Counted from the stretch's first letter, positions 1 through 11,394 are shown. The stretch is DNA of 64,000 bases from Pachypanchax playfairii (GCA_006937955.1 SSNP01000051.1:1308162-1372161); one strand, 5' to 3'. Translations and numbers: made by a program. Notes: generated by a model from the sequence alone, not told the origin.

Positions 1-105
1 AAACAACAAACAAACCAAACTGTCCAAATAAACCTGACCCTATGTGGAAAGTATTTGTTTACTATTAAAGAATAGATGATAAACCACAGTGAGAAACAAT
101 ATTAA
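1..105. other. Left window edge, no feature seen
   Basis: AT-rich sequence with no ORF or repeat I recognise. It ends in the TTAA (102-105) that forms the left flank of the first TTAA-bounded element. Confidence 0.5.
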
Positions 106-1646
106 CGGCAGGGTATACAATTGTGTGAGCGCTCCTCAAGAGGGCGTTATTGCAAAATAAAAAGTCCCACCCCTTGCTTCATGCTCTCCCCCTAAGCCAC
201 GCCTCAATAACACAGGCACTCGCAGCCAGCATGGTCTTGTTGGGTCTCTGCCAAAGTCACAAAATGTAACCTGATCTTACCTGTCCAGAAGAAAATCAGC
301 AACCAATGCGTCGGTTACCAAGCTCTTAGATTCCTTGAGTTGACGCCACCGTGTAAATGCAGGCGCTCCAATGAGGATTTGGCTTTTGGCACACTCTTTG
401 TCGGCTTTCGTCTTTTCTCGTTGCGATTTCCACAACAGCTTTGTGTTTTCAATTCCTTTTGGGAAGCTTATCTGCACTAACGTCAAACTTGATGCTTCGC
501 CAAACAAACACATCGGCTATTGCGCAGTCTATTTATCTGCTGGTGAGACAAAGTAGCACAAACTCAGTTTTTCTCTATTGTTTACACACATTTTCTGAAA
601 GCACGCGTCATATTCTCAGAACTCTACACACAAACCCAAAATAACACACACAATGGGCAAAACCCCTCAATTATCCTGCAAAAGGAAATTTCACATTCAA
701 AGCGATGTTATTTCCTCTCAAAATGAGATTTTGCTGTCAAATGACACGCACAAACCATCATATGAATAGACATTTATAAGAACCAACTGAACACTGACGT
801 GCTCAGTTTAAAACACTATGATAAATGGAAAACAAAAGACAAAAAAAGGCTTAATGACTGTTCGGTGTTAACAGTATATACGTAAATATGTTTTAAAATA
901 TTAGAGAATATTGTTTTTACACTCAGAACACACAAATACACTGTAAACTTTTATTTGATTTTTCCCGACCCCCTCTTGTTGGTAATCTTTCAGTTCTGCA
1001 AAATAGTATGAATACAAAGTAGGTATACTTGAAACAACTTTACAGTATTTTTACTGTCCTACAGAACAGTCCAGATGCAATAATGTACTACGGTACTCCT
1101 TGGGTACTGTATTGATATGCAGTACTGCAATTTTCTAGTGAGAGTAGATTTCTTACTTATTCTCATTTCATAAAGTCCAGATGATGGAGGCTACAGTGTA
1201 CCTGTTCAAATTTGGCTTTACTCTTTGCCCAGCCTTCCTCATTGTTAGACCATGGTTTATATGGGGTTGATAGGGGGTGGCAGAATTGGCTCAGGGGGTT
1301 GGTGAATGAGTTACATATTGTTGTCATTGTGTCTCAAATACCAGAATTTGTGTGTAAACAATTGGGAAAAACTGTAATAGGCCAGAACGAGCATTGCATG
1401 TACACGAAGGGGATGCGCAGAGGGGGAGGTGCTGGAACACGGAAGCTTTGCTTACAAGCCAATTATCCTGGACGGACCGTGGAAGTTGATTGGATGAGGT
1501 TTTCCTAGGGTTTCTCGTTGTAGAAAGACTGATCATTACTTGGTCTAGTTTAAGAACTCCTAAAATGTAAATTGCCACTGGTATATGAAGAGCATTTTTT
1601 GTAGTTTTAAAAAAAGTTTTTTAAAAGGAAGTCGTATACCCTGCCT
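106..1646 (-). mobile_element. TTAA-bounded DNA transposon-like element 1
   Basis: The element is bounded by TTAA at 102-105 and 1647-1650 and has 12-bp perfect terminal inverted repeats, GGCAGGGTATAC (107-118) and GTATACCCTGCC (1634-1645). TTAA target duplication is the hallmark of Kolobok and piggyBac-type elements, and fish genomes hold many short families starting TTAAAGG. The only coding piece seen is the minus-strand exon at its left end. No transposase was recognised in the remaining 1.1 kb, so the element looks non-autonomous. Orientation is given by the exon. Superfamily assignment is inference. Confidence 0.6.
281..513 (-). CDS. Exon-like fragment with WRQLK...FLLDR motif
   Basis: On the minus strand this frame encodes a basic, charged stretch followed by ILIG-AF-RWRQLKESKSL-TDA-VA-FLLDR. 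The frame stops only because it runs into GACAG|GTAAGA at 281/280, a consensus splice donor, so the real exon should end at 281 in phase 2. The same motif order and donor position occur in the exon at 8941-9218, which supports coding origin. The 5' boundary is uncertain: the upstream 30 codons are unlike the other copy. The motif resembles the N-terminal part of uncharacterised teleost predicted proteins, but I cannot name a gene. The exon lies inside TTAA-bounded element 1. Confidence 0.5.
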
Positions 1647-1650
1647 TTAA

Positions 1651-1769
1651 GATATGGTGAAAATGTGGATTTTAAGTTTTTTTTTCTTAACTTTTACATG
1701 TTTTGACTGTCATCTACAGGTGTCACCAGGTGTTTCTGTCTTTATCAGCTGTTTTTCTCTGTGGGTGTG
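1651..1769. other. Short unassigned spacer
   Basis: Sequence between the TTAA element and the LINE fragment. It has T-runs and nothing recognisable. Confidence 0.4.
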
Positions 1770-1966
1770 ACCAACCCAGCAGATCTATCAGTTGGACCTG
1801 AGCACTTTAGGAACATACTGTGTAGTCAGTCACTTACTTTAGGTGCATCAATATGTCCTCCGACAACAATCCTGGGTGTATCTTTGAGCAGGACATGTTC
1901 TTTTACCTCTCATATAAAACTTGTTACCATGACAACCTTCTTCCACCTGTGTAATTTCCCCAACAC
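1770..1966 (+). mobile_element. LINE reverse-transcriptase fragment (L2-like)
   Basis: One frame reads LGASICPPTTILGVSLSRT, then CSFTSHIKLVTMTTFFHLCN. This matches the stretch of vertebrate L2-type non-LTR reverse transcriptases that follows the catalytic palm, usually seen as LGV..D..LSF.SHI..V...AFFHLRNIAKI. Only about 65 codons survive; the sequence then loses similarity, so it is a short dead fragment. It comes from the region just upstream of the C-terminal piece preserved at 44669-45070, which is probably the same family. The match is from memory of family motifs. Confidence 0.65.
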
Positions 1967-2466
1967 ATTACTATGTTGTATTTACTCGGTTTATTTTTAT
2001 CTGATGCTAAAGTGTGTTTGCTGATCTGAGAAAAGTAAGTGAGACAAAAACAGAAAAAAATCTGTAAGGGGCAAATACTTTTCATAAGACTGTACATAAA
2101 AGATTCACAAGTAAATTCTCAACAACTGTGTGACTAAAGTTGTTTAAATTTCTCCAGAGAAATGTATGAAGAAGTCAACATCATTAAGCTCTTGGTTTAT
2201 TTTACTGATGGGCTTCAATGTTTAATTTCACACAAAACAAAGACGGGAAATGAGAAACAAGGAGGAGATACGAACTAACGGGGTATCAGATCACAGAGGT
2301 GGATATATTTGTTATTTTTATCTGTGTCTGGGGGGTGTATATGAAGTCATCACCAAATACAAAGTAAATCCATCATGAGACATTACTGCTCAGGTTTGCT
2401 CACTGTGTGTGTTAATGCTGAAACCTTTTTATGTGAGCACATATAATCATTATTCTAAATCCACTA
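1967..2466. other. Unassigned; possible DNA-transposon end near 2035-2098
   Basis: The stretch GGGGCAAATACTTTTCATA followed by a short run to TGTACA (about 2068-2096) resembles the 3' terminus of Tc1-type fish elements. No matching left end was seen. The rest is AT-rich with no recognisable content. Confidence 0.3.
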
Positions 2467-3432
2467 AGAATCAGAATCATTATTTCATCATTATCATTAT
2501 CAACATTATTTGGTCCCGTGTGTTACACATACAAGGAATTTGGTTCTGGCTCACTTTTCACATACACAGATAGACACACATACTGTATATAAGATTATGG
2601 ACAGTGTTGGACATAGAATACACACGAGACACAATAGCAGCATTTTACCACCATGAAAGTCTAGTTGGTAGTTTGAGGTCAGGTGGTACAGAGCAGGTAT
2701 ATAACATTATTTTTAATAATAGGACAGGTTATTTCCTTGTTAGGAGAGTTGAACATGTTTAAGATGGTGATGGCATGTGGGGTGGTTTTGGCGTACAGAA
2801 ATCTGTATCGCCGACCTGATGGGAGAGAAGAGGTGAGATCCTGGGTGAGAACGTCCCTGCTTGTGCTGCCTGCTCTTTTCCTGACTCTGGAGGAGTCCGG
2901 GTCCTAGATGGAGGGCAAATCAGCACCAGTGATTCTCTCTCAGTCCTTATAGTTCTTTGTAGTCTGTTTCTGTCTAGTTTGGTTGCGGAACCAAATCAGA
3001 CTGTGATGGACTGGCAGAGGACAGCTTCGATGATGGCTTTGTAAAAGTTCACAACAGCTCCCGTGGCAGGTTAAAATTCTTGAGTTGCAGCAAGAAGTTC
3101 AACCTCTGCTGAGCCTTTTTAGATACCAGTGCTATGTTGGCCATCCATTTCAGGTCTTGGGTGATGGTGGTGCCCAGAAACCTGAACCTGTCCACCATAA
3201 TTACAGGTGTGTTGTGGATGGTAATGGGGCCAGGGTGGGGTGCTCTTCCTGAAGGCCACTGTTATCTCCACAGTTTTTAAACTATTGGGCTCTAGGTGGT
3301 TCCGATTGCACCAGCGGACCAGCTGTTCCACTTCCTGTCTGTAAGCAGACTCGTCTCCGTCCCTGATGAGGCCGATGACCATGTTGTCTTCAAACTTCAG
3401 AAGTTTAACAGATGGATCGCTGGATCCAAGCT
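2467..3432 (-). mobile_element. 3' end of a non-LTR retrotransposon (LINE), broken
   Basis: On the minus strand, from about 3432, the frame reads SSDPSVKLLKF-EDN-MVIGLIRDGDESAYRQEVEQLV. This corresponds to the reverse-transcriptase palm around the catalytic F/YADD box, which here reads FEDN (3383-3394), so catalysis would be lost. Further down come QQRLNFLLQLKNFNLPREL (about 3060-3110) and SGRRYRFLYAK (about 2790-2825), separated by frameshifts and stops. The tail near 2467-2530 carries TTCCTTGTATGTGTAACACA and ends in ATTCTGATTCT, a common LINE 3' end in fish. It is a 5'-truncated pseudogene copy; the clade (L2/Rex1/CR1) is not resolved. Confidence 0.8.
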
Positions 3433-4666
3433 AAATAGCTTTAAACAATGCACTTATTTTAACTGGACCTTAAACTTGCACTTGTTCAGATTTCTCATTA
3501 AACAGCACATAGACACACATATGAAACATTAACATACAGACTCGATACATGCATTTACAGTATATGAGCTTTGCAGTATGCACAATGCTATTTGAATTCC
3601 AACACCATACACACAGGTCCACAGGAAGATAAATAGCATTAATTGACCTGTATGCTCAAAGATTATGTACTCAGTACTCACTCACTGCCAATGAGACACA
3701 ACTGTTTTGCTTGAAACGCTGTATCGAACATTTGATTTAAATTTCATGGCCACCTGTGTATGTGTTTTGTGTTTGTGTGTGGGTGTGTCAGCCCACAAGA
3801 GACAGCAATAGACACCTCAGCACCTTTAGATGCACAGCACCTGTCAATAACTCATCACTTCCTTCATTAAGTGTATTGGCATTCTGTCGGGTAGACTGTG
3901 TGTGAATGTGTATGTGTGTGTTCTCCTTTTCCTGCTTGTTCTGAGATTCTTTGTTCTGTTTTTTGTTGATCTAAGACTCATTTGACCATTCTATATGTGT
4001 GCTTGATAATGCCCACACAGACAGAATGTAAGATGTAAGGATGAGCCTCAGTATTCAATATGTGGGTCCATTATGACAGATTAAAGGAGAGCTGATGGAT
4101 AGTATGGAGCGAGTAGAGACAGATGAGATGGTGCAGTAAGACAGCACCAGTAAACATGTAAACGCCACACAAACAGTGCAAGAAGGCAAATGATAGAGGC
4201 TGTACAGAAACAAATCAACATTTAAGGAGCGAGTAATAATGAGTGATCACCCTGATAAAACCGCATTTTTCTTTTTAAAATAAATTAAACCGCAGTTTAT
4301 TTATCAGTCTGTATAAACTCAAACTGTCCTCTATTGTCTTTATCCTGCTAAATGTAAAGTAACGTCTGCATTTCAGACAAGGAATAAAGTTCTACAGAGG
4401 CTTCAATGAGAAAACGTCGATGGATTTTTCAATTACCTTTCATAAACCTTAACACATTATTCACATGACGATACCAGTAATGAAACATTTAATCTTAAAG
4501 TGTGCTACATTACAAGGTTCAGCATCCAATCCTCCTTTTATTCTCATTCCTCAGTCGTTCCTTTGTCACTTATACAGAATGAAGGTTTTTAGTCCTGTTA
4601 AAAAGCAAACTAACAAAAGAACTGAAAAACACAAGGTTCCCTAAAAAAAGTCAGTCTATGCTCTGG
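3433..4666. other. No gene or named repeat seen
   Basis: AT-rich sequence with short TG-rich patches near 3760-3790 and 3890-3930. ORFs here are short and carry no recognisable motif. Confidence 0.5.
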
Positions 4667-4835
4667 CGCGGATTAATACACAGGCTATCCTAGGCTGCAG
4701 CCTAGGGGCCCCACGTGTGGAAAGGGCCCTCATAGGCCAGTAGATCTTTAACCTTGACCTCTATTGGTCATTACAAACATTGAGGAAAAAGCAGTAGCTG
4801 ATTGGCTGACTAATTCTTAGGCTAAATGTAGCTGA
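4667..4835. repeat. GGGGCCCC-containing repeat, copy 1
   Basis: Contains ATTAATACACAGGCTA, then GCCTAGGGGCCCC. It aligns in direct orientation with 5674-5760 (TTAATGCACATGCTAGACA, then GCCCAGGGGCCCC). The two copies flank the CpG-rich block, so all of 4667-5830 could be one element or the island could be framed by two insertions. Confidence 0.5.
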
Positions 4836-5240
4836 TTGCTCCCTGCGGGAGTCTCCGGACCAGGCACGGGGGACAGGCCGAGCCGCTGCCGGGCTGACTC
4901 TCCGCGCAGGCGGAGCATTTCTTTCCCTTGCTGTGGGGGTTGGACCCGGACCGGCACCCGACAGCTCCAGGGCCCAAAGCTAACCGGGACGTGTCAGCAG
5001 CGGTGGTGCCGGTCGGGCTGGCAGGAGGATGTTCGGCGAACCCCACGGTCGCCATTTTTCCTGGTGAGTCTTCTGTCTCCGATCTGTTCTCACAACAAAG
5101 CCCGCCCCGTCTCCGAAACAGCGCGAGCGCAGGGTGGACGCGCGCGGTGCAGCCCGCCAACCGTTGAGCTTGATACAGCTGCACGCTCGCGCATCTCAGA
5201 GGCCCCGACGCTTCTATGCCCCACCAGTACTGAAGTTCAC
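4836..5240. promoter_or_regulatory. CpG-rich island with candidate first exon(s)
   Basis: This 400-bp block is strongly GC- and CpG-rich against an AT-rich background. On the plus strand two good splice-donor matches follow it: CTG|GTGAGTC at 5063/5064 and AAG|GTAAGA at 5326/5327. On the minus strand an ATG in good context (AAAAATGGCG, from 5055) opens a 77-codon frame starting MATVGFAEHP and containing CSAC-x10-CPPC, a possible zinc-ribbon-like pair of cysteine knuckles; it stops at 4822. Either strand could carry a first exon. The product is unrecognised. It might be a host promoter or the internal part of a repeat flanked by the GGGGCCCC units. Confidence 0.4.
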
Positions 5241-5673
5241 GCATGCGCACAGAAAAAACAAACATCAACGTCCTCTAAATGTGGTTTGTGTTCTGATGTT
5301 TTTGTTGATTTTGTCCTACAAACAAGGTAAGACGTCAATGCGTGTATGGCAAGCCGTTAGTGTATTTATTCTATATCTACTGTGTGGGTATGTGGTGTGT
5401 TGTGGTTTGTTTGAGGCTTTAGAGTGGTGGGCCTGAAAAGGGTGGGGACTGAGAATGTAGCTTGCTGCTGGACTCTAGACCCTTCTCACCGGTGTGAGCC
5501 TCTTGTGATGGTGGTCAGTTTTAATTTCAAAATAAAACCAGTGACATGTTTACATAAGCCCCATCCCACGTCACAAACGACTGAAGTGACTTTATGCATG
5601 TTCTTTAACCAGAACCCATATGAACTCCTGCACTTTTTGTTAGTACGCAGGTAGTTCACTGTCCTTGTGTGCA
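5241..5673. other. Downstream of the CpG island, unassigned
   Basis: Holds the plus-strand candidate splice donor at 5327. No further exon or repeat was recognised. Confidence 0.35.
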
Positions 5674-5830
5674 GGCCCAGCTTAATGCACATGCTAGACA
5701 TGGCTTGAGCCCAGGGGCCCCCATTGGCTAGTTAAAAGTGTTCTGGGGGCCCCCACTGGTTGAGCAGAGGGTGTGGGGGGGCCTCAGACAAGTGTAGCCT
5801 AGGGGCCCCTGCACACCTTAATCCTCCCCT
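5674..5830. repeat. GGGGCCCC-containing repeat, copy 2
   Basis: Direct-repeat relative of 4667-4760. It also has an inner GGGGGCCCCCACTGGTTGAGC segment partly repeated within itself and ends GTAGCCTAGGGGCCCC. Confidence 0.5.
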
Positions 5831-8689
5831 GTCTATGCTATCCCGCAAGTGCAAATGAGTTTGTTAAGAAATTTGATACATCACAGCTTTTGGACTTGGT
5901 GGTAACAGTTCCAAATCCAGGCTCAGTCTATGATTCTATGGAATTTTGGTCTTGAACAAACAAACAAGCAAAAACTAGTGAAAAATGTTGATTTATTTTA
6001 CTGTGTCTGATAGTCAAATCACAAAAATCCAGAAAAGTAAAGTCCTACTCTGGTAAATGTTAATCAGAGTCTTTTTTACTGGACAAACCGTCAGTCTCAG
6101 GACACATTACATTAGTCTCTAATGTATCCTGCTAAAGCAACATTTCATCATTCCTAAAAATCTACTACATGCACCTGAGCGTCTCTGTTTCCAGTCATTA
6201 TCCCTATCCCTTCCCTTTGGTCTACTTGGTGCCAAAATCTAAAAAGCTACTAAACCAACACTTATCCCAGATTCCTCTTATATAAACAAGCTCAATGTAT
6301 ATAGTAAAACTAGTTATCTAGCTTATAACAGACCTACACTAATGTGTTTCTAGTATAAATATAGTGCATTCACCAAACTGGTCATTGTTTCTAAAAATTA
6401 CATAAAGTAGGAAAAAACATTTGTAAATTTAATTTTGTAACAACCTCCAGCATGAACATGGAAAACAAGGGCGGGGCTCTGACACGACCAAACAGATTGC
6501 AATGGATGATTACTGATTATGATTAATTGGTATTTAACGTGTTCTTGTAGAACATTTCCTTACCAGGCCACATCGTGACTGTACACTGTGGCAATTCACT
6601 GTTGTTAGAACAGATGGCTTCTTTTAAAACATCAGAAGCACATCGATCCCGAAATATATACATTTCTCCCTTAATTTCGTCATTATTTGTTTTATTCAGC
6701 AACTCAGAAATGGAATGCTTTAAAACAAAATACTATATTGTTAATAATGAAAAGATAATTACATTAAAATATGATCAGGGTAAATACAAAAATGGTAACT
6801 TCATGCATTTTTTGTTCTTTTATGTGTTGAATAAATGATATTTTTAACATAACTGATTCAGCTGAAACATGAGATATACTGTATAATTCAGTGTTTGTAT
6901 TTCTTTAATTACTAAACATCTCTTCACTTCATGTCTACACTATCGGTGTCATCTGAATGTTCATGAACCTAATTAGCTGGGGCATCTCAAATGTCCACAG
7001 AATCTATACGTCTGAGAGACCAACACTTTTCATTAGTATTTCTGCTTGTGCTGGTAGAATAAAGCTCCGACTAGGTGTTTACAAAGCACTGGAGCTTAAA
7101 GAGTGTCAATCAAGCCCACAGAGGATACAGACCTGTTTTGTAAAAACAGCCTCTGTAGTCTGATCATTTGTAATCTCAATTGTCCAATTTCCCCGTGTAG
7201 TGACAAGGACCTCTACCTGCTTCACTGACATCAAATTATCAAAGAGCCCAAACTCAGCAACTCAGGTCATTTTACAATGTCTGAAAACGTGCAGAAGCTA
7301 TTTGTCAGACAGACGCTGCAGTGGCTGTCTGTCTGTCAGAGTATACAGAAATAAACGAGTAAACAAATAAAAAAAGAGAAGAATTGATTACGCTAATTAG
7401 AAATATAAACAGGAAAGATTATACAGGCATTTTTTTTAAAGAAGTAATTCAAAGCATGTGAAAAATATGACAAATATCATGAGAAAAATTCAGTTCAGTC
7501 TTCAGGTTCTCTGGATTGATCAAATCAGATAAAATAGACAGTAACATATTTTTGACAGGAAACTAGCACAGTGTGTTCCATGTTTCTGAATTTAAGGACT
7601 GAGACACTAAACCTAAATACTGTTGCTTTCATGATTTGATAGATGGTGGATGAGGGATCTAATGTGGGGCAGAAAGTGAGCAGGTTGGTGGAGAGCAACA
7701 GCAAACTAAAGTAGAATAAACTATAGTGGAGCTAGAATGGACAACATAAAGACACAAACAGGAAAGGGAATAACAAAGATCCGGCAAAGAAACATGGCTA
7801 TAAACTAAAGGAACACGATGACTAACACACTGTAGGTGGTATGATTATCAAATGAAGACCTGGTGTGCGGGGGAGCCAGAAGACAAGACAAACTGGAAAA
7901 AAGACAAAAAAAATATAAACAGGAAATAAAAAATGAACAAGGAATCCAGCTAAAGCCCAAGCGTACCCAAAAATGAACATGGACTCAAACTCCACGATAA
8001 ACATAGAGATCATAAACACTTACAGCCCGTATGTCAACACACTTTTTTCTTTTAGGATCATGTGCATCCAGCTGCTTCTGAGAAAACTGTAGGCCACATT
8101 TTAAATGGAATGCACTCTGATCTGAGACCTGAACTGTGAAGCAGGATATTTACTCAGGGAGATAACTTCAGTTTAGTCTCAGTATACTGCCAGAGTGGCG
8201 GCTTAGTCTGAAACTGATGCTCACACTGACTAAAAGGAAGGTAATTACTCTGAAGTTTGCATTCAGTCAGTGTTTTAGTTAAGAAACTTTATTTTTAAGT
8301 GTTTCTTAACTGCAAAAGAATGAAAGTGTTTGAGCTCAGATCACATGACAGCAGCTCATGTTGTATCATTATGTTCCTGTTTTAACCCACATTGTCCTTT
8401 GAACATTTTTTACAGACTGTTAAATATGTTATTGTTGATTAGATTTTACACTCATACGTTTAACCTTTTATTTTAGCTTAATTACTTTTGGAAACTTCCA
8501 GCTGTATGACTGTGATCGATCATCAGATACCAGCGTTGTAATTCAGAGTCAGAATTCCTGGGTTGTTTTACTGAGCTGGAGTCCAGGTTTGGAGTTTCAT
8601 CAAGCCTGGATGAACTCTTAAAGAGTTCACTCAACTTTACCGTCTAATAACAAATTACACACCATTAATCTTCAAAAATTTCAGTTTCT
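5831..8689. other. 2.9 kb without gene or recognised repeat
   Basis: AT-rich sequence on both strands. Open frames are short (under 90 codons), low-complexity in composition and without motifs. No terminal repeats were noticed. Confidence 0.5.
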
Positions 8690-8940
8690 TTAAAGGAACT
8701 TAAGGCAGCTTTACAAAATCTGACTCAGTGCTGCCGCGACAGACGCTGTGGCTAACTGCAGCCACCAGCCAAGCCGGCACGGGAGCGTGCACTGACACTT
8801 TACAGACGGTTCGTCTTCACAGCACTGCACCGGGGAGGCTAACATACTTCACCTCAGGACTCTCCACTCTGTTATTTGATTTGATCTCATCATTTTCATA
8901 CTATATCAGGCTCTAAACACGACCTATAATGTTTTCTCAC

Positions 8941-9218
8941 CTGGTCACAAGGAAATGAGCCATGTCAGCATCCGTTTTCACTCCCAAATGCAGCTGAAGT
9001 TCCCTCCATGAACCGAACGCATATCCAATATTTATGCGGGTGCCTGCCCGGCTTTGGTCATATTTTTTTTTAGACTCACGAGATGCCGCTGATAAAGTCT
9101 TTTTTTTCTTCGTGGTGCCACTTTTTTGGGGGGTGAGAGTGGATGCAGGTCGTTTGCTGGCTGCAGAAATATCCATAAGTATACCTTCAGTGTTTGAATC
9201 CAAGTCCACGGCGGCCAT
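8941..9218 (-). CDS. First-exon-like fragment with RINIG/WREL/TDAD motif
   Basis: The ATG at 9218 sits in a strong context (AGAACATGGCCG). It opens MAAVDLDSNTEGILMDISAA, then a lysine/serine-rich stretch, then RINIG-YAFGSWREL-LGVKTDADMAHFLVT. The frame runs into CCAG|GTGAGA at 8941/8940, a consensus donor, so the exon ends after 92 codons plus two bases. Aligned with 281-513 the shared positions are IG, AF, WR-L, TDA, A-FL and R at the donor. The basic stretch could be a nuclear-targeting or DNA-binding segment (inference). No downstream exon was found in the element. I cannot name the gene; it resembles N-termini of uncharacterised teleost proteins. Confidence 0.55.
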
Positions 9219-9245
9219 GTTCTTCCTGTTCAAGAGCTGTCGGCA

Positions 9246-9348
9246 ACGCGCATGCAGCGTCAATTTACGTCACATCCCTACAACTGCGCGGGAAATTCGG
9301 ATGTCGAACTGCAGCGCATTATGTGGCACACAGCGTTTCCAAGGCAAC
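9246..9348 (-). promoter_or_regulatory. Candidate promoter with NRF1-, CRE- and X-box-like sites
   Basis: Just upstream of the ATG at 9218 lie GCGCATGC-type sequence (9248-9255, NRF1-like), TTTACGTCAC (9264-9273, CRE-like) and GTTTCCAAGGCAAC (9335-9348). The last, reversed, reads GTTGCCTTGGAAAC and fits the RFX X-box palindrome. The block is CpG-rich relative to its surroundings. Function is inferred from motif matches only. Confidence 0.4.
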
Positions 9349-9467
9349 AGACATATATGCGGATGGCCTCGTTATTTTGGGTTTTTAATGCTTCATGACC
9401 CATTAGCATTGAATAAACTGGAAATGCATGTGTAGTTTTTCACAAATCTTGCCTTAAGTCCCTTTAA

Positions 9468-10800
9468 TGAAAAATGATCTAGTTTTCGACACATTTATTT
9501 TAAACTTTTGACCCGTTAGTACTGAGACCCAGCAGAACAGCATGTTTTTGGGAAAGTACTAATCCTGTTAAAGAGGTAGGCCTGTTGGAAACTAGAAGTA
9601 CAGGAAGAGAGAAGCAGCATTTGTCTGAAAACACACTAAACAACTGCAAACTGTTGTATCCCCCTTCCTTGTCTGATATGGGTTCCCATACAAACAAGTA
9701 GAAAATCATTCAATGGAATCAAAGATACAAGAACAGTTAGCACTTCTTTCTAAACCTTTTTTCATGTTCAGCATAAGGTGTGATGACACAGACGGAAAGT
9801 AACTCAAAGCAGATGAACAAATAACACAAAGAAACAGGAAGATGAGTACACGGGGAAAAGAAGAGACAGACGAGACGTGAGAAGAAATGCAAACCCTCTC
9901 AGCACAGCTGGGCTTGCTGTCATGTCTGCCTGTCACATGGGATTTGGCTAGAAATACTGGTTCTCTCTGTCTCCTTCAAACACAAAATAGGCCACATCCT
10001 GTTCCACACAGCCACTGCATGGCACTCTTTCACAGCAGAGCATAATGCACTATAAAAAGACAACAAGACAGACTGAAAGAGAGTTTTACCACATGTAGGA
10101 TTTTGTAAGAGACAGCCACCTGTTAAAAGCACGAGAATTTCCAAAACTCCAACGGTGAGTTCTTGATGTTAAAATTCCTCAGAGATAAATCCAGAGTGGA
10201 TCATTTCCTTCAGTATATTCCAAAAGTTGAATTAAATTAAATTTAGTATCCAACAGCAACAACTGTCCATACTGAAGATTCTTTGATCTTGGTGTAATGT
10301 TTTGTCCCTGGAATCCATGAACACAGCAAAGATGTGTTCTATATCTCCTGCATTAATACAAAATCATCCTTCTTGGAATTCCCGAGGGGGGTGAGTAATA
10401 ACCTTAAACACACTGTTATGTCAGGGTGACCTTGACATTTTGCTGAATCTGATTGTTTTTCTCAGCTGACTCAGCTCCTGTCTCATCTTAAGCAGAGTGT
10501 TAGACAGATGTTTTCACTCTATTTAATTAGTTCCCACCTACTATATGTAGCCTATGTATAGGTTTGAGTTTGAGCACTGTCATTCAGCAGTAAACATCAA
10601 GTTCCTTCTAAAACAGTATTCAATATTAACGCAGGATGGTACGATCCAGTTCAGTGGGAAAGTGGGATCAGGATCTCATCTTCTTCAGCAGCACATGTTG
10701 CAAACTGTCCATCTCTCTGAGATTCAGACACTTTTAATCCTGCCTCTAAAAGCAGAATAAAAACTCATTTACATGTGGATAAACTCCCCCAGCAGGGCAG
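9468..10800. other. No gene or recognised repeat
   Basis: Unremarkable AT-rich sequence. Open frames are below 80 codons and lack motifs. Confidence 0.5.
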
Positions 10801-10990
10801 TGCAGCGGTGGCTCAGGAGGAAAAGCTGTCATATACCAACCAGAATGTTGGCAGTTCAACTCTGGCCTCCACCACCTGGTGTTGAAGTGTCTTTTTGACC
10901 ATGATACTGAACCCAGCCCCCTGATATGAAGATCATTGTGTGTGAACGGGTGATTGCAACTTCTAGTGTAGAAGTGCTTTGAGTCATCAG
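10801..10990 (+). mobile_element. tRNA-derived SINE, degenerate
   Basis: The head contains GGTGGCTCAGGAG (A-box-like, about 10807-10819) and, about 45 bases on, GGCAGTTCAACTC (B-box-like). The 3' part (GAACGGGTGATTGCAACTTC, then AAGTGCTTTGAGT) matches the tail of the SINE at 51210-51430, so both belong to one family. It is old and mutated; the pol III boxes are imperfect. Confidence 0.65.
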
Positions 10991-11394
10991 TTAGATATAG
11001 ATCCTAATCCTGCTCCTCATGCTGGACACCAGAGAAACGCTGTGTGATTGGCATTGCAGAATACATGCAAATGCCCATTTGTAGGTCTGTGTGATTTAGA
11101 TGAAGACACAAAACCAAACTTTGCTCTTTTAAAAGTCCCACAATCCCCTTGGTGAATATACAGTAGGTCAATGTTCTTTGTTGCTGGTTGTGTAAAATTA
11201 CCATCCAACCACCACATGACCACATGGGGAGGGTACAGTAACCCTCCCTTCATTGTGTATTCATACCCGTCAGGATTTGGTTTCATATTGCATTTCCTCC
11301 AGCAGTGACAGAGTGATTCTGATGGGATTGTTAATGGTAACTGACAATATATGAGTGTTAAATTATTTTTCTTAAAAAAAAAAACTCTCTCTTT

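Larger units (their letters stand above)
8694..9463 (-). mobile_element. TTAA-bounded element 2 carrying a coding exon
   Basis: Flanked by TTAA at 8690-8693 and 9464-9467. The termini are inverted: AGGAACTTAAGGCA (8694-8707) against TGCCTTAAGTCCCT on the right (9450-9463), with one mismatch. At 770 bp it is too short for a transposase. It contains the minus-strand exon 8941-9218 with a promoter-like segment upstream of it. The combination (TTAA ends, own promoter-like block, exon with splice donor) parallels element 1. It is probably a non-autonomous derivative of a TTAA-target family; the superfamily name is inference. Confidence 0.6.

Noticed and set aside
3795..3804. Another adapter remnant (AAGAGACAG; also near 10108)
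   Set aside because: Only 9-10 bases match the Tn5 mosaic end, with no N, no duplication and no sequence break; chance is enough.
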